Shown piece by piece: positions 22,865-30,802 of a DNA stretch of 36,232 nucleotides. The notes under the pieces are model-generated. The model saw only the letters and a program-made list of their open reading frames with translations. It made no database searches and was not told where the DNA came from. A program made the position numbers and the translations under genes. The stretch is from an uncultured Atopobiaceae bacterium (GTDB taxonomy: Bacteria > Actinomycetota > Coriobacteriia > Coriobacteriales > Atopobiaceae), in assembly GCA_947625235.1 (NCBI GenBank), contig CANQNP010000011.1, positions 1 through 36,232 on the forward strand, given 5' to 3'. Each line of letters begins with the position of its first letter. Position 1 is the stretch's first letter.

Positions 22865-23983
22865 CTAGCAGTCGATGACCACGAGGTCGTGGGGCGAGGT
22901 CGCGAAGGGCTCGAAGCCGCGCTCGGTGACGACGCCGGTGTCCTCGAGGCGGATGCCGAACTTGCCGGGCAGGTACACGCCGGGCTCGATGGTGACCACC
23001 GAACCCGCGGGCACGGGCTTGTCCCAGCGCGGGCTGAAGGACGGCTCCTCGTGGATCTCCACGCCCACGCCGTGGCCGAGGCCGTGGTTGAAGTAGGCGC
23101 CGAGGCCCGCGTCCTCGATCACGTGCTTTGCCACGTTGTGGATCTCGAGGCCGTTCACGTCGGGTCTCACCGCGGCGGCCGCGTCCTCGTGGGCGCGCTG
23201 CACGACCGCGTAGGCCTCGCGCACCTCGGCCGGCGGCTCGCCGAGCGCGACGGTGCGCGTCATGTCGGCGTGGTAGCCCTTCACCATGGCGCCGTAGTCC
23301 ATGAGCACGAGCTCGCCCTCCTTGGCGGTGCGCTCTCCGGGCTTCGCGTGCGGGTTCGCGGCATTGGGCCCACAGGCGACGATCGAGCCGAAGGAGAGCG
23401 CGTCGGCGCCGTGAGCGAGCATGAAGTGCTCGAGCTCGGCGCGGATCTCGAGCTCCGTCATGCCCGGCTTGATGAAGCCCACCATGTGGCTGAAGGCGGC
23501 GTCGGTGATGGCCTGCGCCTCGCGGAGGAGCTCGAGCTCCCCCTCGTCCTTCACCATGCGAAGGCCCTGCTCGTCGCCGTGGAGGCGCGGCCAGAGGCAC
23601 GCGATCGAGGCCTTGTCCACCTCGTGGAGGAGCTCGTCGTAGAAGCCGAGCTCGAGGGTGTCCTCGACGGCCACCACGCGGGCGCGGCCGTGGAGGATGC
23701 GCTCGGCCGTCCAGGCGGGATGCCCGACGTTCTCGCGATCGATCCGCCAGGCCTCGGGGTCGGCGATGTGTTCCTTGAAGGCCTCGTCGTAGCGGGAATC
23801 GGTGTGGAGCCAGAGGCCCTCGCCGTCGAGGTAGATCGTGTGGGAGCGCTCGTCATCGAGCACGTTCGCCGCGCCCGTGAGCCAGCGGATGGTGGCGAGG
23901 TCGCGAATCACGCAAGCGTCGTAGCCGCGCTCGTCCATGAGCGCGCGAAGGGTGGCGATGCGGCGGCGGGTGTCTTCGGGCAT
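22865..23983 (-). CDS. M24 family metallopeptidase (Xaa-Pro aminopeptidase/dipeptidase type)
   Basis: Cytoplasmic two-metal peptidase expected to cleave peptide bonds next to proline. The 372-aa protein has a creatinase-like N-terminal domain (1 to about 140, beginning RRRIATLRALMDERGYDA) and a pita-bread catalytic domain with all five metal ligands: D229 (LVLMDYG), D240 (GYHADMTRT), H304 (HGLGHGVGVEIHE), E333 (TIEPGVYL) and E347 (IRLEDTGVV). The start has AGAGGAGG about 6 nt upstream. The neighbour order M24 peptidase-efp is conserved in many Gram-positives (yqhT-efp in Bacillus), here interrupted by an EIIA gene. PepP versus PepQ substrate class cannot be settled from sequence alone. Confidence 0.93.
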   Translation of the reverse strand: MPEDTRRRIATLRALMDERGYDACVIRDLATIRWLTGAANVLDDERSHTIYLDGEGLWLHTDSRYDEAFKEHIADPEAWRIDRENVGHPAWTAERILHGRARVVAVEDTLELGFYDELLHEVDKASIACLWPRLHGDEQGLRMVKDEGELELLREAQAITDAAFSHMVGFIKPGMTELEIRAELEHFMLAHGADALSFGSIVACGPNAANPHAKPGERTAKEGELVLMDYGAMVKGYHADMTRTVALGEPPAEVREAYAVVQRAHEDAAAAVRPDVNGLEIHNVAKHVIEDAGLGAYFNHGLGHGVGVEIHEEPSFSPRWDKPVPAGSVVTIEPGVYLPGKFGIRLEDTGVVTERGFEPFATSPHDLVVIDC

Positions 23984-24001
23984 GGTGCCTCCTCTTGTTC
24001 C

Positions 24002-25252
24002 TTATTCGCCTTCCGAGGTGGAAGCAGGTGGCTGTGGCGGGGATGAAGGGGCCTTGGGCCGGCGCGCCTGGCAGAAGGCCGCGAGGTGCGAGGAGAGGAC
24101 GTCGTCGGCCACGGGCTCGGGAAGCGCACGGCCGACGGCGCGCGGAAGCACGAACATGCGCCGATTCGTGAGCTTGGCGGTCTCGTCCCGCATCGCCCGC
24201 GAGAGTTCCTCCGGCGTGAGCGCGCAGGCGACCTCCTCGAGCCCGAAGCGCGCGAGGAGCGCGTCCAGCGCGAAGACCACGTCGGGGTCGAGGCCCGAGA
24301 GCTGCCACGCGAGGCGCGCCTCGAAGCGCAGGCCCTCGGCGAGGTAGGCGCCGAAGGAGTACTCCTCGCCGAGGCAGGCGGCGAGGGCGCGGGCGAGCGG
24401 GAGCCCGATGTCGAGCGAGCGCCTGGCGCCCGCGAGCGAAGACGAGGCGAGGCGCCCGCGGGCACGCGCCGTCTCGAGCGCTTGGGACACGAGGCCCATC
24501 GTGTCGTCGGGCGAGGCCGTCTCCGAGAAGCCGATCACGAGGTCGAAGGCCTTGGGTGATTCCACGAAGGCGGATTGGACCATGTGGGCGCACGCGTTCT
24601 CGAGGCTCCGCTCGTCGTCGCCCCCTTCGAGGAGCGCGGGATCGGCGAGGATCGTGGAGATCGCCGGCGGGCAGTGGACGATGCCCCTCGTGCCCCCGGC
24701 GGAGAGGTTGTGGGGGGTGCAGGAGGCGAGGATGATCGCCTCGAGCGTGGTGGGAAGGGCGACGCAGGGGGCCTTGCCTCCCCAGTTGCCCGCGATCCAC
24801 GAGGCGAGCGAGAGGGCCTCCATGCCGCCCACGGCCACGATGCCGTCATCGGGCGTGAGGCCGCGTCCTGCGAGCTCATCGGCCACGTCGATCGCCGTCT
24901 CGAGCGAAAGCGCGGCCCAAGACGCGGGGATCGCCACGTCGAAGGTGCGAAAGCCGCTGCTTGAGAGGAGCCTGCGGATCTCCTCGGCCCGCTCGGCGGG
25001 CACGCCCTCCTCCACGAGCAGGGCGGCGAGGCGCGGCTTGCCCACACAGGACGCGAGCTCCGAGCCGACGCGCTCGCGGATGCGGGGAGCCGCGAGGATC
25101 ACGCAGCGATTGCCCGCCACGGCCACGGCCTGGCGAAGCGGCGAGGCGCCCAAGGCATCCCGGGCAGTGTCCACAGCTCGCCTCCTCACACTCGAAGCCA
25201 ACCGCTCCATCCTAGCGAAACCCGCGCACGGGCGGCGCGTCGACGCGGGCAT
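24002..25252 (-). CDS. AroB-family (3-dehydroquinate synthase-like) protein lacking catalytic residues
   Basis: Recognisable as a dehydroquinate synthase homologue from the fold landmarks SLETAIDVADELAGRGL, DDGIVAVGG and ALPTTLEAI, and a C-terminal helical domain that aligns with the metal-binding region up to FEARLA. Its 416 aa exceed the usual 350-360. The key residues are gone. After PTTL, the usual DSS-GGK segment reads ASCTPHNLSAGG. The metal-binding Glu and nearby Lys of the AEVIK motif read AHMVQ. The GHTFGHAIE His motif reads GLPLARALA, and HGE reads FGA. Yet the frame is intact, with a strong ribosome site (GGGGAGGGG) before the ATG at 25252. It is probably a pseudoenzyme with another role. 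It lies 18 nt before pepQ, where aro genes occur in related clusters. Confidence 0.72.
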   Translation of the reverse strand: MPASTRRPCAGFARMERLASSVRRRAVDTARDALGASPLRQAVAVAGNRCVILAAPRIRERVGSELASCVGKPRLAALLVEEGVPAERAEEIRRLLSSSGFRTFDVAIPASWAALSLETAIDVADELAGRGLTPDDGIVAVGGMEALSLASWIAGNWGGKAPCVALPTTLEAIILASCTPHNLSAGGTRGIVHCPPAISTILADPALLEGGDDERSLENACAHMVQSAFVESPKAFDLVIGFSETASPDDTMGLVSQALETARARGRLASSSLAGARRSLDIGLPLARALAACLGEEYSFGAYLAEGLRFEARLAWQLSGLDPDVVFALDALLARFGLEEVACALTPEELSRAMRDETAKLTNRRMFVLPRAVGRALPEPVADDVLSSHLAAFCQARRPKAPSSPPQPPASTSEGE

Positions 25253-25261
25253 GCCCCTCCC

Positions 25262-25735
25262 CTAGCCCCAAGGGAGCGCCGCCACGATCGCCAAGGCCAC
25301 GCACCAGCCGCTCACCCAGGGGCCGAGGGCGAAGGTGCGCTCGTGGCGCGCCTTCGCGAAGAGCGCGCCGGTGCCCAAGCCGAGCGCGAAGGCCCAGACG
25401 CCGAGCACGCCGAGGGCGAGCGTCCAGCAGGCCATGAGCTTCACGTCCCCGAAGCCAAGGCCCGGCTCCGCTCCCCTGCCCCGCCGCCACATCTCGAATC
25501 CGGCGAAGAGCGCGCCCAAACCCACCGCGAGGAGGAGGCAGGCCCAAGGTGGCGCGAGGCGCGCGTCGAGCGCCGCCACCCAGGGAAACCAGGCAAGCCA
25601 GGCGACGCCGGCGAGACGCACCCCCTCTACCGCGAGGGCCGAGAGCGCCATCGCCGCGAGAATCGCGTTCGGGAGCAGGCGCGTCCTCGCGTCCACGATC
25701 GAGGCCCAGATCGCGAAGGCGCAGACGAGCACCAT
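25262..25735 (-). CDS. Short prepilin peptidase (A24 family) domain protein
   Basis: Polytopic membrane protein (157 aa, about five hydrophobic segments) with both aspartates of the type IV prepilin peptidase active site: D15 in WASIVDARTRLLPN, after the first helix, and D97 in the GFGDVKL motif. It lacks the N-terminal methyltransferase domain of PilD and so resembles the short enzymes of Tad/Flp pilus or archaeal systems. No pilin, ATPase or other pilus gene lies in the window. The ATG at 25735 is 3 nt after the yqeG stop, and the stop is 9 nt before the AroB-like gene. Activity is plausible because both aspartates are kept; the substrate is unknown. Confidence 0.8.
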   Translation of the reverse strand: MVLVCAFAIWASIVDARTRLLPNAILAAMALSALAVEGVRLAGVAWLAWFPWVAALDARLAPPWACLLLAVGLGALFAGFEMWRRGRGAEPGLGFGDVKLMACWTLALGVLGVWAFALGLGTGALFAKARHERTFALGPWVSGWCVALAIVAALPWG

Positions 25736-25738
25736 GGG

Positions 25739-26278
25739 CTAGCTCGCCTTTCCCGTGCGCTTCCCGTGCGCCCGCTCCCAGCCGTAGGGCACGCCCTCGA
25801 GGAGGCGCGCCTCCACGGGGCGAAGGAGGCGCGTGTGGATCACGTCCCTCTCGGTCTGCGGATCCACGAGGATCACGCGGATGCCCGCGAAGGAGCCGCC
25901 GAGCACGTCCGTGAGGAGCTGGTCGCCCACGAGCACCGTCTGCTCGGCCGGCACGCCCGCCCCGTCCATCGCGCGCCTAAGGCCGAAGGGAAGCGGTTTC
26001 AGCGCGAAGGTGACGACGGGCGCCGAGAGAGCCTCGGAGGTGTGCCGAAGGGCCGCGAGCGACCAGTTGTTCGAGACGAGCGCGAGGCGAAGGCCCTGCT
26101 TCCGGGCGCGCGCGCACCATGCGATGACGTCCGGTGCGGGATCCACCTCGCCCCTCGGCACGCAGGTGTTGTCGCGATCGAGGAGCACGAGGCGCACGCC
26201 CATCGCGCGGAGCTCGGCGGGATCCACCTCCGAGAGCGCGTGCAACCGGCACCACGGCGTGAGGGCGGAAATCCTCAT
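25739..26278 (-). CDS. YqeG family HAD-type phosphatase
   Basis: Haloacid dehalogenase superfamily phosphatase of the YqeG type, 179 aa, probably cytoplasmic; the substrate of the family is not established. Motif I is LLDRDNTCV (D34 and D36), motif II is ALVSNNWS, motif III Lys is in LKPLPFGLRRAM, and motif IV is VGDQLLTDVLGG. The start is the ATG at 26278 (MRISALTPWC), which overlaps the mltG stop as ATGA; longer frames lie inside mltG. In Firmicutes yqeG often precedes yqeH and aroE, but here it is followed by the prepilin peptidase and the AroB-like gene. Confidence 0.88.
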   Translation of the reverse strand: MRISALTPWCRLHALSEVDPAELRAMGVRLVLLDRDNTCVPRGEVDPAPDVIAWCARARKQGLRLALVSNNWSLAALRHTSEALSAPVVTFALKPLPFGLRRAMDGAGVPAEQTVLVGDQLLTDVLGGSFAGIRVILVDPQTERDVIHTRLLRPVEARLLEGVPYGWERAHGKRTGKAS

Positions 26279-27633
26279 AGCCCACGCTCCGCCATCTCCT
26301 GCCTGGCCTGCTCGATCGCCTGCAGGTGCTCCTCGTAGGTTTCGGAGAACGTGCGGTTGGAGTAGCCGTCGCGCTCGATGAGGAGGAAGTAGAGGTAGTC
26401 GGTCGCCTCGGGGTGGAGCGCGGCCTCGATGCACGCGAGATCGGGCGTGCAGATCGGCGTGGGCGGAAGGCCCGTGTTGAGGTAGGTGTTGTAGGGGCCC
26501 TCCTGCTGGAGGTCGTCCGCCGTCACCTCGCCGCCCGTCACGTACGCCGTCGTCGCGTCGGACTGGAGCGCCATCCCCTGGCGAATGCGATTCCAGAAGA
26601 CCGAGGACACGAGCGCGTAGTCCTCGGGATTGCCCGCTTCGGCGTTGATGATCGAGGCGAGGATGAGGATCTCGTAGTCCGTGGGATCGTAGCCGTAGGT
26701 GGCGGAGATCTCCTGCTCACCGCTCGTGAAGTCGATCTCGGGCACCTCGGCCGCGTATTGGTCGAGCATCGCGCGGATGACGCTGTCGGCGCTCACCTCC
26801 TTGCCGGAGAAGTCGTAGGTCTTGGCCCAGAGGAAGCCCTCGAGGGAATCATCGCGCGCCTCGGAGAGGAACGGGTAGTCGGCGAGGTAGTTCCCAGCCT
26901 TCGCCTGGGCGAGGAAGTCGTCGGCGGGGATGCCGAGCGCCGCCTCGACGACCTCGGCGGTCTTGGCGACGGTGAGACCCTCGGGGACGGTGAGGCGGCC
27001 TTCCTGCGTGTTCGGCCCGGCCACGAGCTGCGCCACGACGTTTTCCGGCGACATACCGGTCAGGAGCTGGTAGGTGCCGGGCTTGAGCTTCATGTCGGCG
27101 CCCTGCGAGCTCACCGCCTGCATGAAGGCCTTCTCGTCGTTGATGACGCCCGCCTTCAAGAGCTCGCCCGCAATCATGTCGCCCCCCGCCCCCTCGGGGA
27201 TGACGACGGTCACCATCTGGCCCGCCTCGACGCCCGGGGCCTCATCCTCCTCGGGCGCGAAGACGCAGCGGGTGAGGAGGAAGAAGCCGCCGATGGCGAT
27301 GATGGCGCAGACGACGAGCGCGATCGCCACCGCGAGGCCGCGTGAGACGCCGCGCTCCTCGGGTGTGCCCTGGGCCGCGCGGGAGGCGCCGGCGCGCGGA
27401 GCGGCGAGTGGCGGCGTTGCCTTCGCGTACTGCGCGTGGACGGCGCGGTGGACGCCGGTTCCCTCGCCCGCATCCCGCGTGGTGGCGGCGCGCGGGGGGT
27501 TCGCGGCACGGGCGCTCGAGCCCATCCTCTGCTGCGAGGCCGCGGAGGGCCGCGTCGCGCGGGCGCGGGGGCGCGAGGGGGAAGCCGCGCCCTGCGAGCG
27601 TTCGTGCCGCGGCGCCTGGGGATCGCTCATCAT
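26275..27633 (-). CDS. mltG: Endolytic murein transglycosylase MltG (YceG)
   Basis: Membrane-bound lytic transglycosylase that cuts nascent glycan strands and so sets their length. The 452-aa protein has a long disordered cytoplasmic N-terminus rich in Arg, Ala, Pro and Ser (1-98), one membrane helix (about 99-121), a LysM-like domain (PEGAGGDMIAGELLKAGV, KPGTYQLLTGMSPENVVAQL) and the YceG catalytic domain. The catalytic Glu aligns with E332 in LASIINAEAGNP, matching E218 of E. coli MltG; the usual Glu two residues before it is Asn here. Later motifs are VFWNRIRQGMALQSD and PYNTYLNTGLPPTPI. The start is the ATG at 27633 (MMSDPQAP) with AAGGCGG upstream. It follows ruvX after 13 nt. Confidence 0.95.
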   Translation of the reverse strand: MMSDPQAPRHERSQGAASPSRPRARATRPSAASQQRMGSSARAANPPRAATTRDAGEGTGVHRAVHAQYAKATPPLAAPRAGASRAAQGTPEERGVSRGLAVAIALVVCAIIAIGGFFLLTRCVFAPEEDEAPGVEAGQMVTVVIPEGAGGDMIAGELLKAGVINDEKAFMQAVSSQGADMKLKPGTYQLLTGMSPENVVAQLVAGPNTQEGRLTVPEGLTVAKTAEVVEAALGIPADDFLAQAKAGNYLADYPFLSEARDDSLEGFLWAKTYDFSGKEVSADSVIRAMLDQYAAEVPEIDFTSGEQEISATYGYDPTDYEILILASIINAEAGNPEDYALVSSVFWNRIRQGMALQSDATTAYVTGGEVTADDLQQEGPYNTYLNTGLPPTPICTPDLACIEAALHPEATDYLYFLLIERDGYSNRTFSETYEEHLQAIEQARQEMAERGL

Positions 27634-27646
27634 CGGGTCCGCCTTG

Positions 27647-28060
27647 TCAGTCGGCCTGGGCGTCGAGATAGGACTGCAGGAAGATGGATGCGGCGAGCAT
27701 GTCGAGCGAACCGCGCGCATCCCGGGAGGTCCTCTTCTGCTCCCTCACGATACGCCGAGCCTCCTCGCTGGAAAACCGCTCGTCCCAAAACTCCAGAGGA
27801 ATTCCCAGATCGTGGGCAAGCTGGCCCGCCTCCGAGCGCACCTTCCGCGCCTGCGGGCCCACCTCGCCCGAGAGCGTGAGGGGAAGTCCCACGAGGAGGA
27901 GCTCGGGAGACGTCTCCTCCACGAGATCCATGAGCGCGTTCGCCCGGCGCCTCACCTCGAGGGTGCTGAGCACGCAACGCGGCGTGGCCACCCGCCCGGA
28001 CGGATCTGAGAGCGCCACGCCGATCCTGCGATCGCCCCAGTCGAGCGCGAGCACCCTCAC
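27647..28060 (-). CDS. ruvX: RuvX/YqgF family putative nuclease
   Basis: RNase H-fold protein of the YqgF family (RuvX, a putative Holliday junction resolvase, also linked to pre-16S rRNA processing). The length is 137 aa. It begins RVLALDWGDRRIGVALSD (first active Asp), then LLLVGLPLTLSGEVGPQA, FWDERFSSEEARR and the C-terminal Asp in GSLDMLAASIFLQSYLD. The start is a GTG that overlaps the alaS stop (GTGA), so the two are coupled; alaS-ruvX-mltG is a common Gram-positive order. Confidence 0.93.
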   Translation of the reverse strand: MRVLALDWGDRRIGVALSDPSGRVATPRCVLSTLEVRRRANALMDLVEETSPELLLVGLPLTLSGEVGPQARKVRSEAGQLAHDLGIPLEFWDERFSSEEARRIVREQKRTSRDARGSLDMLAASIFLQSYLDAQAD

Positions 28061-30717
28061 GAGGCGAAGAGCTCCGAGGCGTGCGCGAGCGCGGCGCCGA
28101 TGGCGGAGGCGTCAGCGCCGCCACCCTGCGCCATCTGCGGCTTTCCGCCTCCCCTTCCGCCCACGATGGGCGCGAGCTCTCGGATGACGTTCCCGGCGGC
28201 GAAGCCGGCCCCCACGGCGGCCGGCGTGCCGGCGGCAAGGAGCGCGACCGTGCCCTCGGGCGTGGCGCTCGCGATGATCGCCGCCGAGGCCTCGCCGAGC
28301 TTGCCGCGGAGCGTATCCCACACGCCGCGCAGGTCCTTGGCGCCGCGGCCATCGAGCCGCACGATCGCGAGCTTGTAGCCGTGCACGTCGCGCGCCGCGC
28401 GCACCGCCTCGTCGATCTCGCTCGAGCCGCCGCCGGAGAGCGCCTTCTGGAGTCGCTGCTCGGTCTCGCGCTCCTTCGCGCGAAGGTCGCGCACGGCCTT
28501 CGCGAGCGCGGTCGGCGCGCACCTGAGCTCGGACGCGGCCTCGTCGGCGGCGTCGAGGCGCGCATTCAGGTAGGCGAGCGCGCCCTTGGAGGTCACGGCC
28601 TCGATGCGCCTCACCGCGGCGCCCACCGAGGACTCCGAGATGATCTTGAAGAGCCCGAGCTCGGCGGTGTTGCGCGCGTGCGTGCCACCGCAGAACTCCA
28701 TCGAGACGGCGCCGGTCGCGTCTTCGACGGAGACCACGCGCACGCGATCCCCGTACTTCTCGCCGAAGAGCGCGATCGCGCCCTTGGCGCGCGCCTCCTC
28801 GATGGGGAGCTCCTCGGTGGCCACGGGGATGGCGCGGAAGATCTCCTCGTTCACGAGGCCCTCGACCTCGGCGAGCTCGTCTTTCGTCATGGCCTCGAAG
28901 TGGCTGAAGTCGAAGCGCAGCCGATCGGGCGCCACGAGCGAGCCGGCTTGGTGCACGTGCTCGCCAAGCACCTCGCGAAGCGCGCTGTCGAGCAGGTGCG
29001 TCGCGGTGTGGTTCCTGCGGATGAGCTCGCGGCGCTCCACGTCCACCACCGCGCGCACGGCCTGCCCGACGAAGGCCTCGCCCTCCTCCACGCGGCCGAC
29101 GTGCGAGGTGAGCCCGTCGCCTCGCACCTGGCAGTCGCGGACGGCGAAGCGGAGGCCCTCGGCGAGGATGAGTCCCTCGTCGCCCACCTGGCCGCCCTTT
29201 TCCGCGTAGAAGGGCGTGGCGTCGAGGACGATCTCCACCTCCGAGCCCGCGGTGGCGCGCTCCACGCGCTCGCCCGCGGCCACGATCGAGCGCACCGTGA
29301 GGCCCTCTGCCACCACGTCCTCGTAGCCGATGAAGGACGTCTGGCCGAGCTCGTCCGCGAGCCCCGTCCAGAGGTCGAGCCCGCTCCACGCGTCGCCTTC
29401 GGTGGCAAGCGCGGAGCGCGCGCGCCGGCGCTGCTCCTCCATGAGGGCCTCGAAGCCCGCCATGTCCACCGTGAGCCCCTTGCCCTCGCCGATCTCTCGC
29501 GTGAGGTCCACGGGGAAGCCATAGGTGTCGTGCAGCGTGAAGGCCGTCTCGCCGGAGATCGCATCGCCCTCCGAGAGCTCGGCCATGGCATCCATGAGGT
29601 AGCTCCGGCCGGTCTCGAGCGTCTTCGAGAAGCGCTCCTCCTCGGCCGCGATGGTACCCCGCACGAGCGCCTCGTTGTCCTCGAGCTCGGGATACACGTC
29701 GCCCATGAGATCGCGCACGAGCGCGGCGAACTCGCCCACGAAGGCGCCCTCGATGCCGAGCATGCGCCCGTGGAAGATCGCGCGGCGCAGAAGCCGGCGC
29801 AGGATGTAGCCGCGGCCCTCGTTCGAGGGGAGGATGCCGTCCGCGATCATGAACGAGACGGCGCGCGTGTGGTCGGCGATGATGCGCAGCGACACGTCCG
29901 TGGCCTCGTCCTCGCCGTAGCGCTTGCCGCTCTTCCGCTCGCCGAGCTCGATCAGCGAGGAGAGGATGTCGCCGTCGTAGTTCGAGGACTTTCCCTGCAT
30001 GATGGCCGCGATGCGCTCGAGGCCCATGCCGGTGTCGACGTTTCGGTGCGGCAGGTCGACGAGCGTGCCGTCCTCCTGGCGGTCGTACTGCGTGAAGACG
30101 AGGTTCCAGAACTCGAGGAAGCGATCGCAATCGCAGCCGGGGGCGCAATCGGGGCGCCCGCACCCCACCTCGGGACCCTGGTCGTAGTAGATCTCGGAGC
30201 ACGGGCCGCAGGGGCCCGTGGGGCCGGCCGCCCAGAAGTTGTCCTCCTCGCCGAGGCGCGAGATGTGGCCCTCCTCGATGCCGAGCTCCTTCCAGATCTC
30301 CTCGCACTCGTCGTCGTCGGTGAAGACGGTGCAATAGAGGCGCTCCTTCGGGAGCCTCAGGTGGTCGCACACGAACTCGAGGGCCCACTCGCACGCCTCG
30401 CGCTTGCCGTAGCCGCCGAAGGAGAAGTTGCCGAGCATCTCGAAGAACGAGAGGTGGCGGCCATCGAGGCCGATCACGTCGATGTCGTTCGTGCGCAGGC
30501 ACTTCTGGCAGGAGGCCGCGCCGATGGAATCCATCGTCTTCGTGCCGAGGTAGTACGACTTGAACTGGTTCATGCCCGCGTTCGTCACGAGGAGCGACGG
30601 GTCCTCGGGGATGAGCGAGGACGAGCGCCAGACGCTGCAGCCCTTCTCGGCGAAGAAGTCGAGGAAGGCGGAGCGAATGGCGGCGGTGCTCATGGGCTCG
30701 GGGGTGCAAGGGGCCAT
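28057..30717 (-). CDS. alaS: Alanyl-tRNA synthetase
   Basis: Class II synthetase charging tRNA-Ala. The 886-aa length is normal. It has the catalytic core (AFLDFFAEKGC, TNAGMNQFKSYYLG, HLSFFEMLGNFSFGGYGK, NVDTGMGLERIAA), a Cys-rich insert (GCGRPDCAPGCDCDRF), the editing domain with HxxxH in NHTATHLLD and CGGTHARNTAELG, and a C-terminal domain ending with the Gly-rich VGGRGGGKPQMAQGGG. The start is the ATG at 30717 (MAPCTPEPMST) with GGGAG about 7 nt upstream; the ATG at 30693 lacks a site. The leader region holds a C-rich repeat on the coding strand. Confidence 0.98.
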   Translation of the reverse strand: MAPCTPEPMSTAAIRSAFLDFFAEKGCSVWRSSSLIPEDPSLLVTNAGMNQFKSYYLGTKTMDSIGAASCQKCLRTNDIDVIGLDGRHLSFFEMLGNFSFGGYGKREACEWALEFVCDHLRLPKERLYCTVFTDDDECEEIWKELGIEEGHISRLGEEDNFWAAGPTGPCGPCSEIYYDQGPEVGCGRPDCAPGCDCDRFLEFWNLVFTQYDRQEDGTLVDLPHRNVDTGMGLERIAAIMQGKSSNYDGDILSSLIELGERKSGKRYGEDEATDVSLRIIADHTRAVSFMIADGILPSNEGRGYILRRLLRRAIFHGRMLGIEGAFVGEFAALVRDLMGDVYPELEDNEALVRGTIAAEEERFSKTLETGRSYLMDAMAELSEGDAISGETAFTLHDTYGFPVDLTREIGEGKGLTVDMAGFEALMEEQRRRARSALATEGDAWSGLDLWTGLADELGQTSFIGYEDVVAEGLTVRSIVAAGERVERATAGSEVEIVLDATPFYAEKGGQVGDEGLILAEGLRFAVRDCQVRGDGLTSHVGRVEEGEAFVGQAVRAVVDVERRELIRRNHTATHLLDSALREVLGEHVHQAGSLVAPDRLRFDFSHFEAMTKDELAEVEGLVNEEIFRAIPVATEELPIEEARAKGAIALFGEKYGDRVRVVSVEDATGAVSMEFCGGTHARNTAELGLFKIISESSVGAAVRRIEAVTSKGALAYLNARLDAADEAASELRCAPTALAKAVRDLRAKERETEQRLQKALSGGGSSEIDEAVRAARDVHGYKLAIVRLDGRGAKDLRGVWDTLRGKLGEASAAIIASATPEGTVALLAAGTPAAVGAGFAAGNVIRELAPIVGGRGGGKPQMAQGGGADASAIGAALAHASELFAS

Positions 30718-30753
30718 GGGGATCTCCCTCTCAGGGCTGGCGAGTTGGCAAAT

Positions 30754-30784
30754 GGGGGCGCGCGGGGCGCGCGGGGCGCACGGG
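30754..30784 (+). repeat. G-run repeat upstream of alaS (G-quadruplex candidate)
   Basis: Four G-runs (5, 4, 4 and 3 Gs) on the plus strand are separated by 5-nt spacers CGCGC, CGCGC and CGCAC, a near-perfect 9-10-nt repeat. This fits the simple quadruplex rule (four runs of at least three Gs, loops up to seven). It lies in the 85-nt gap between the PerM-like gene and alaS, on the template strand for transcription. Confidence 0.5.
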
Positions 30785-30802
30785 CCGCACGCGCACAACC
30801 CC

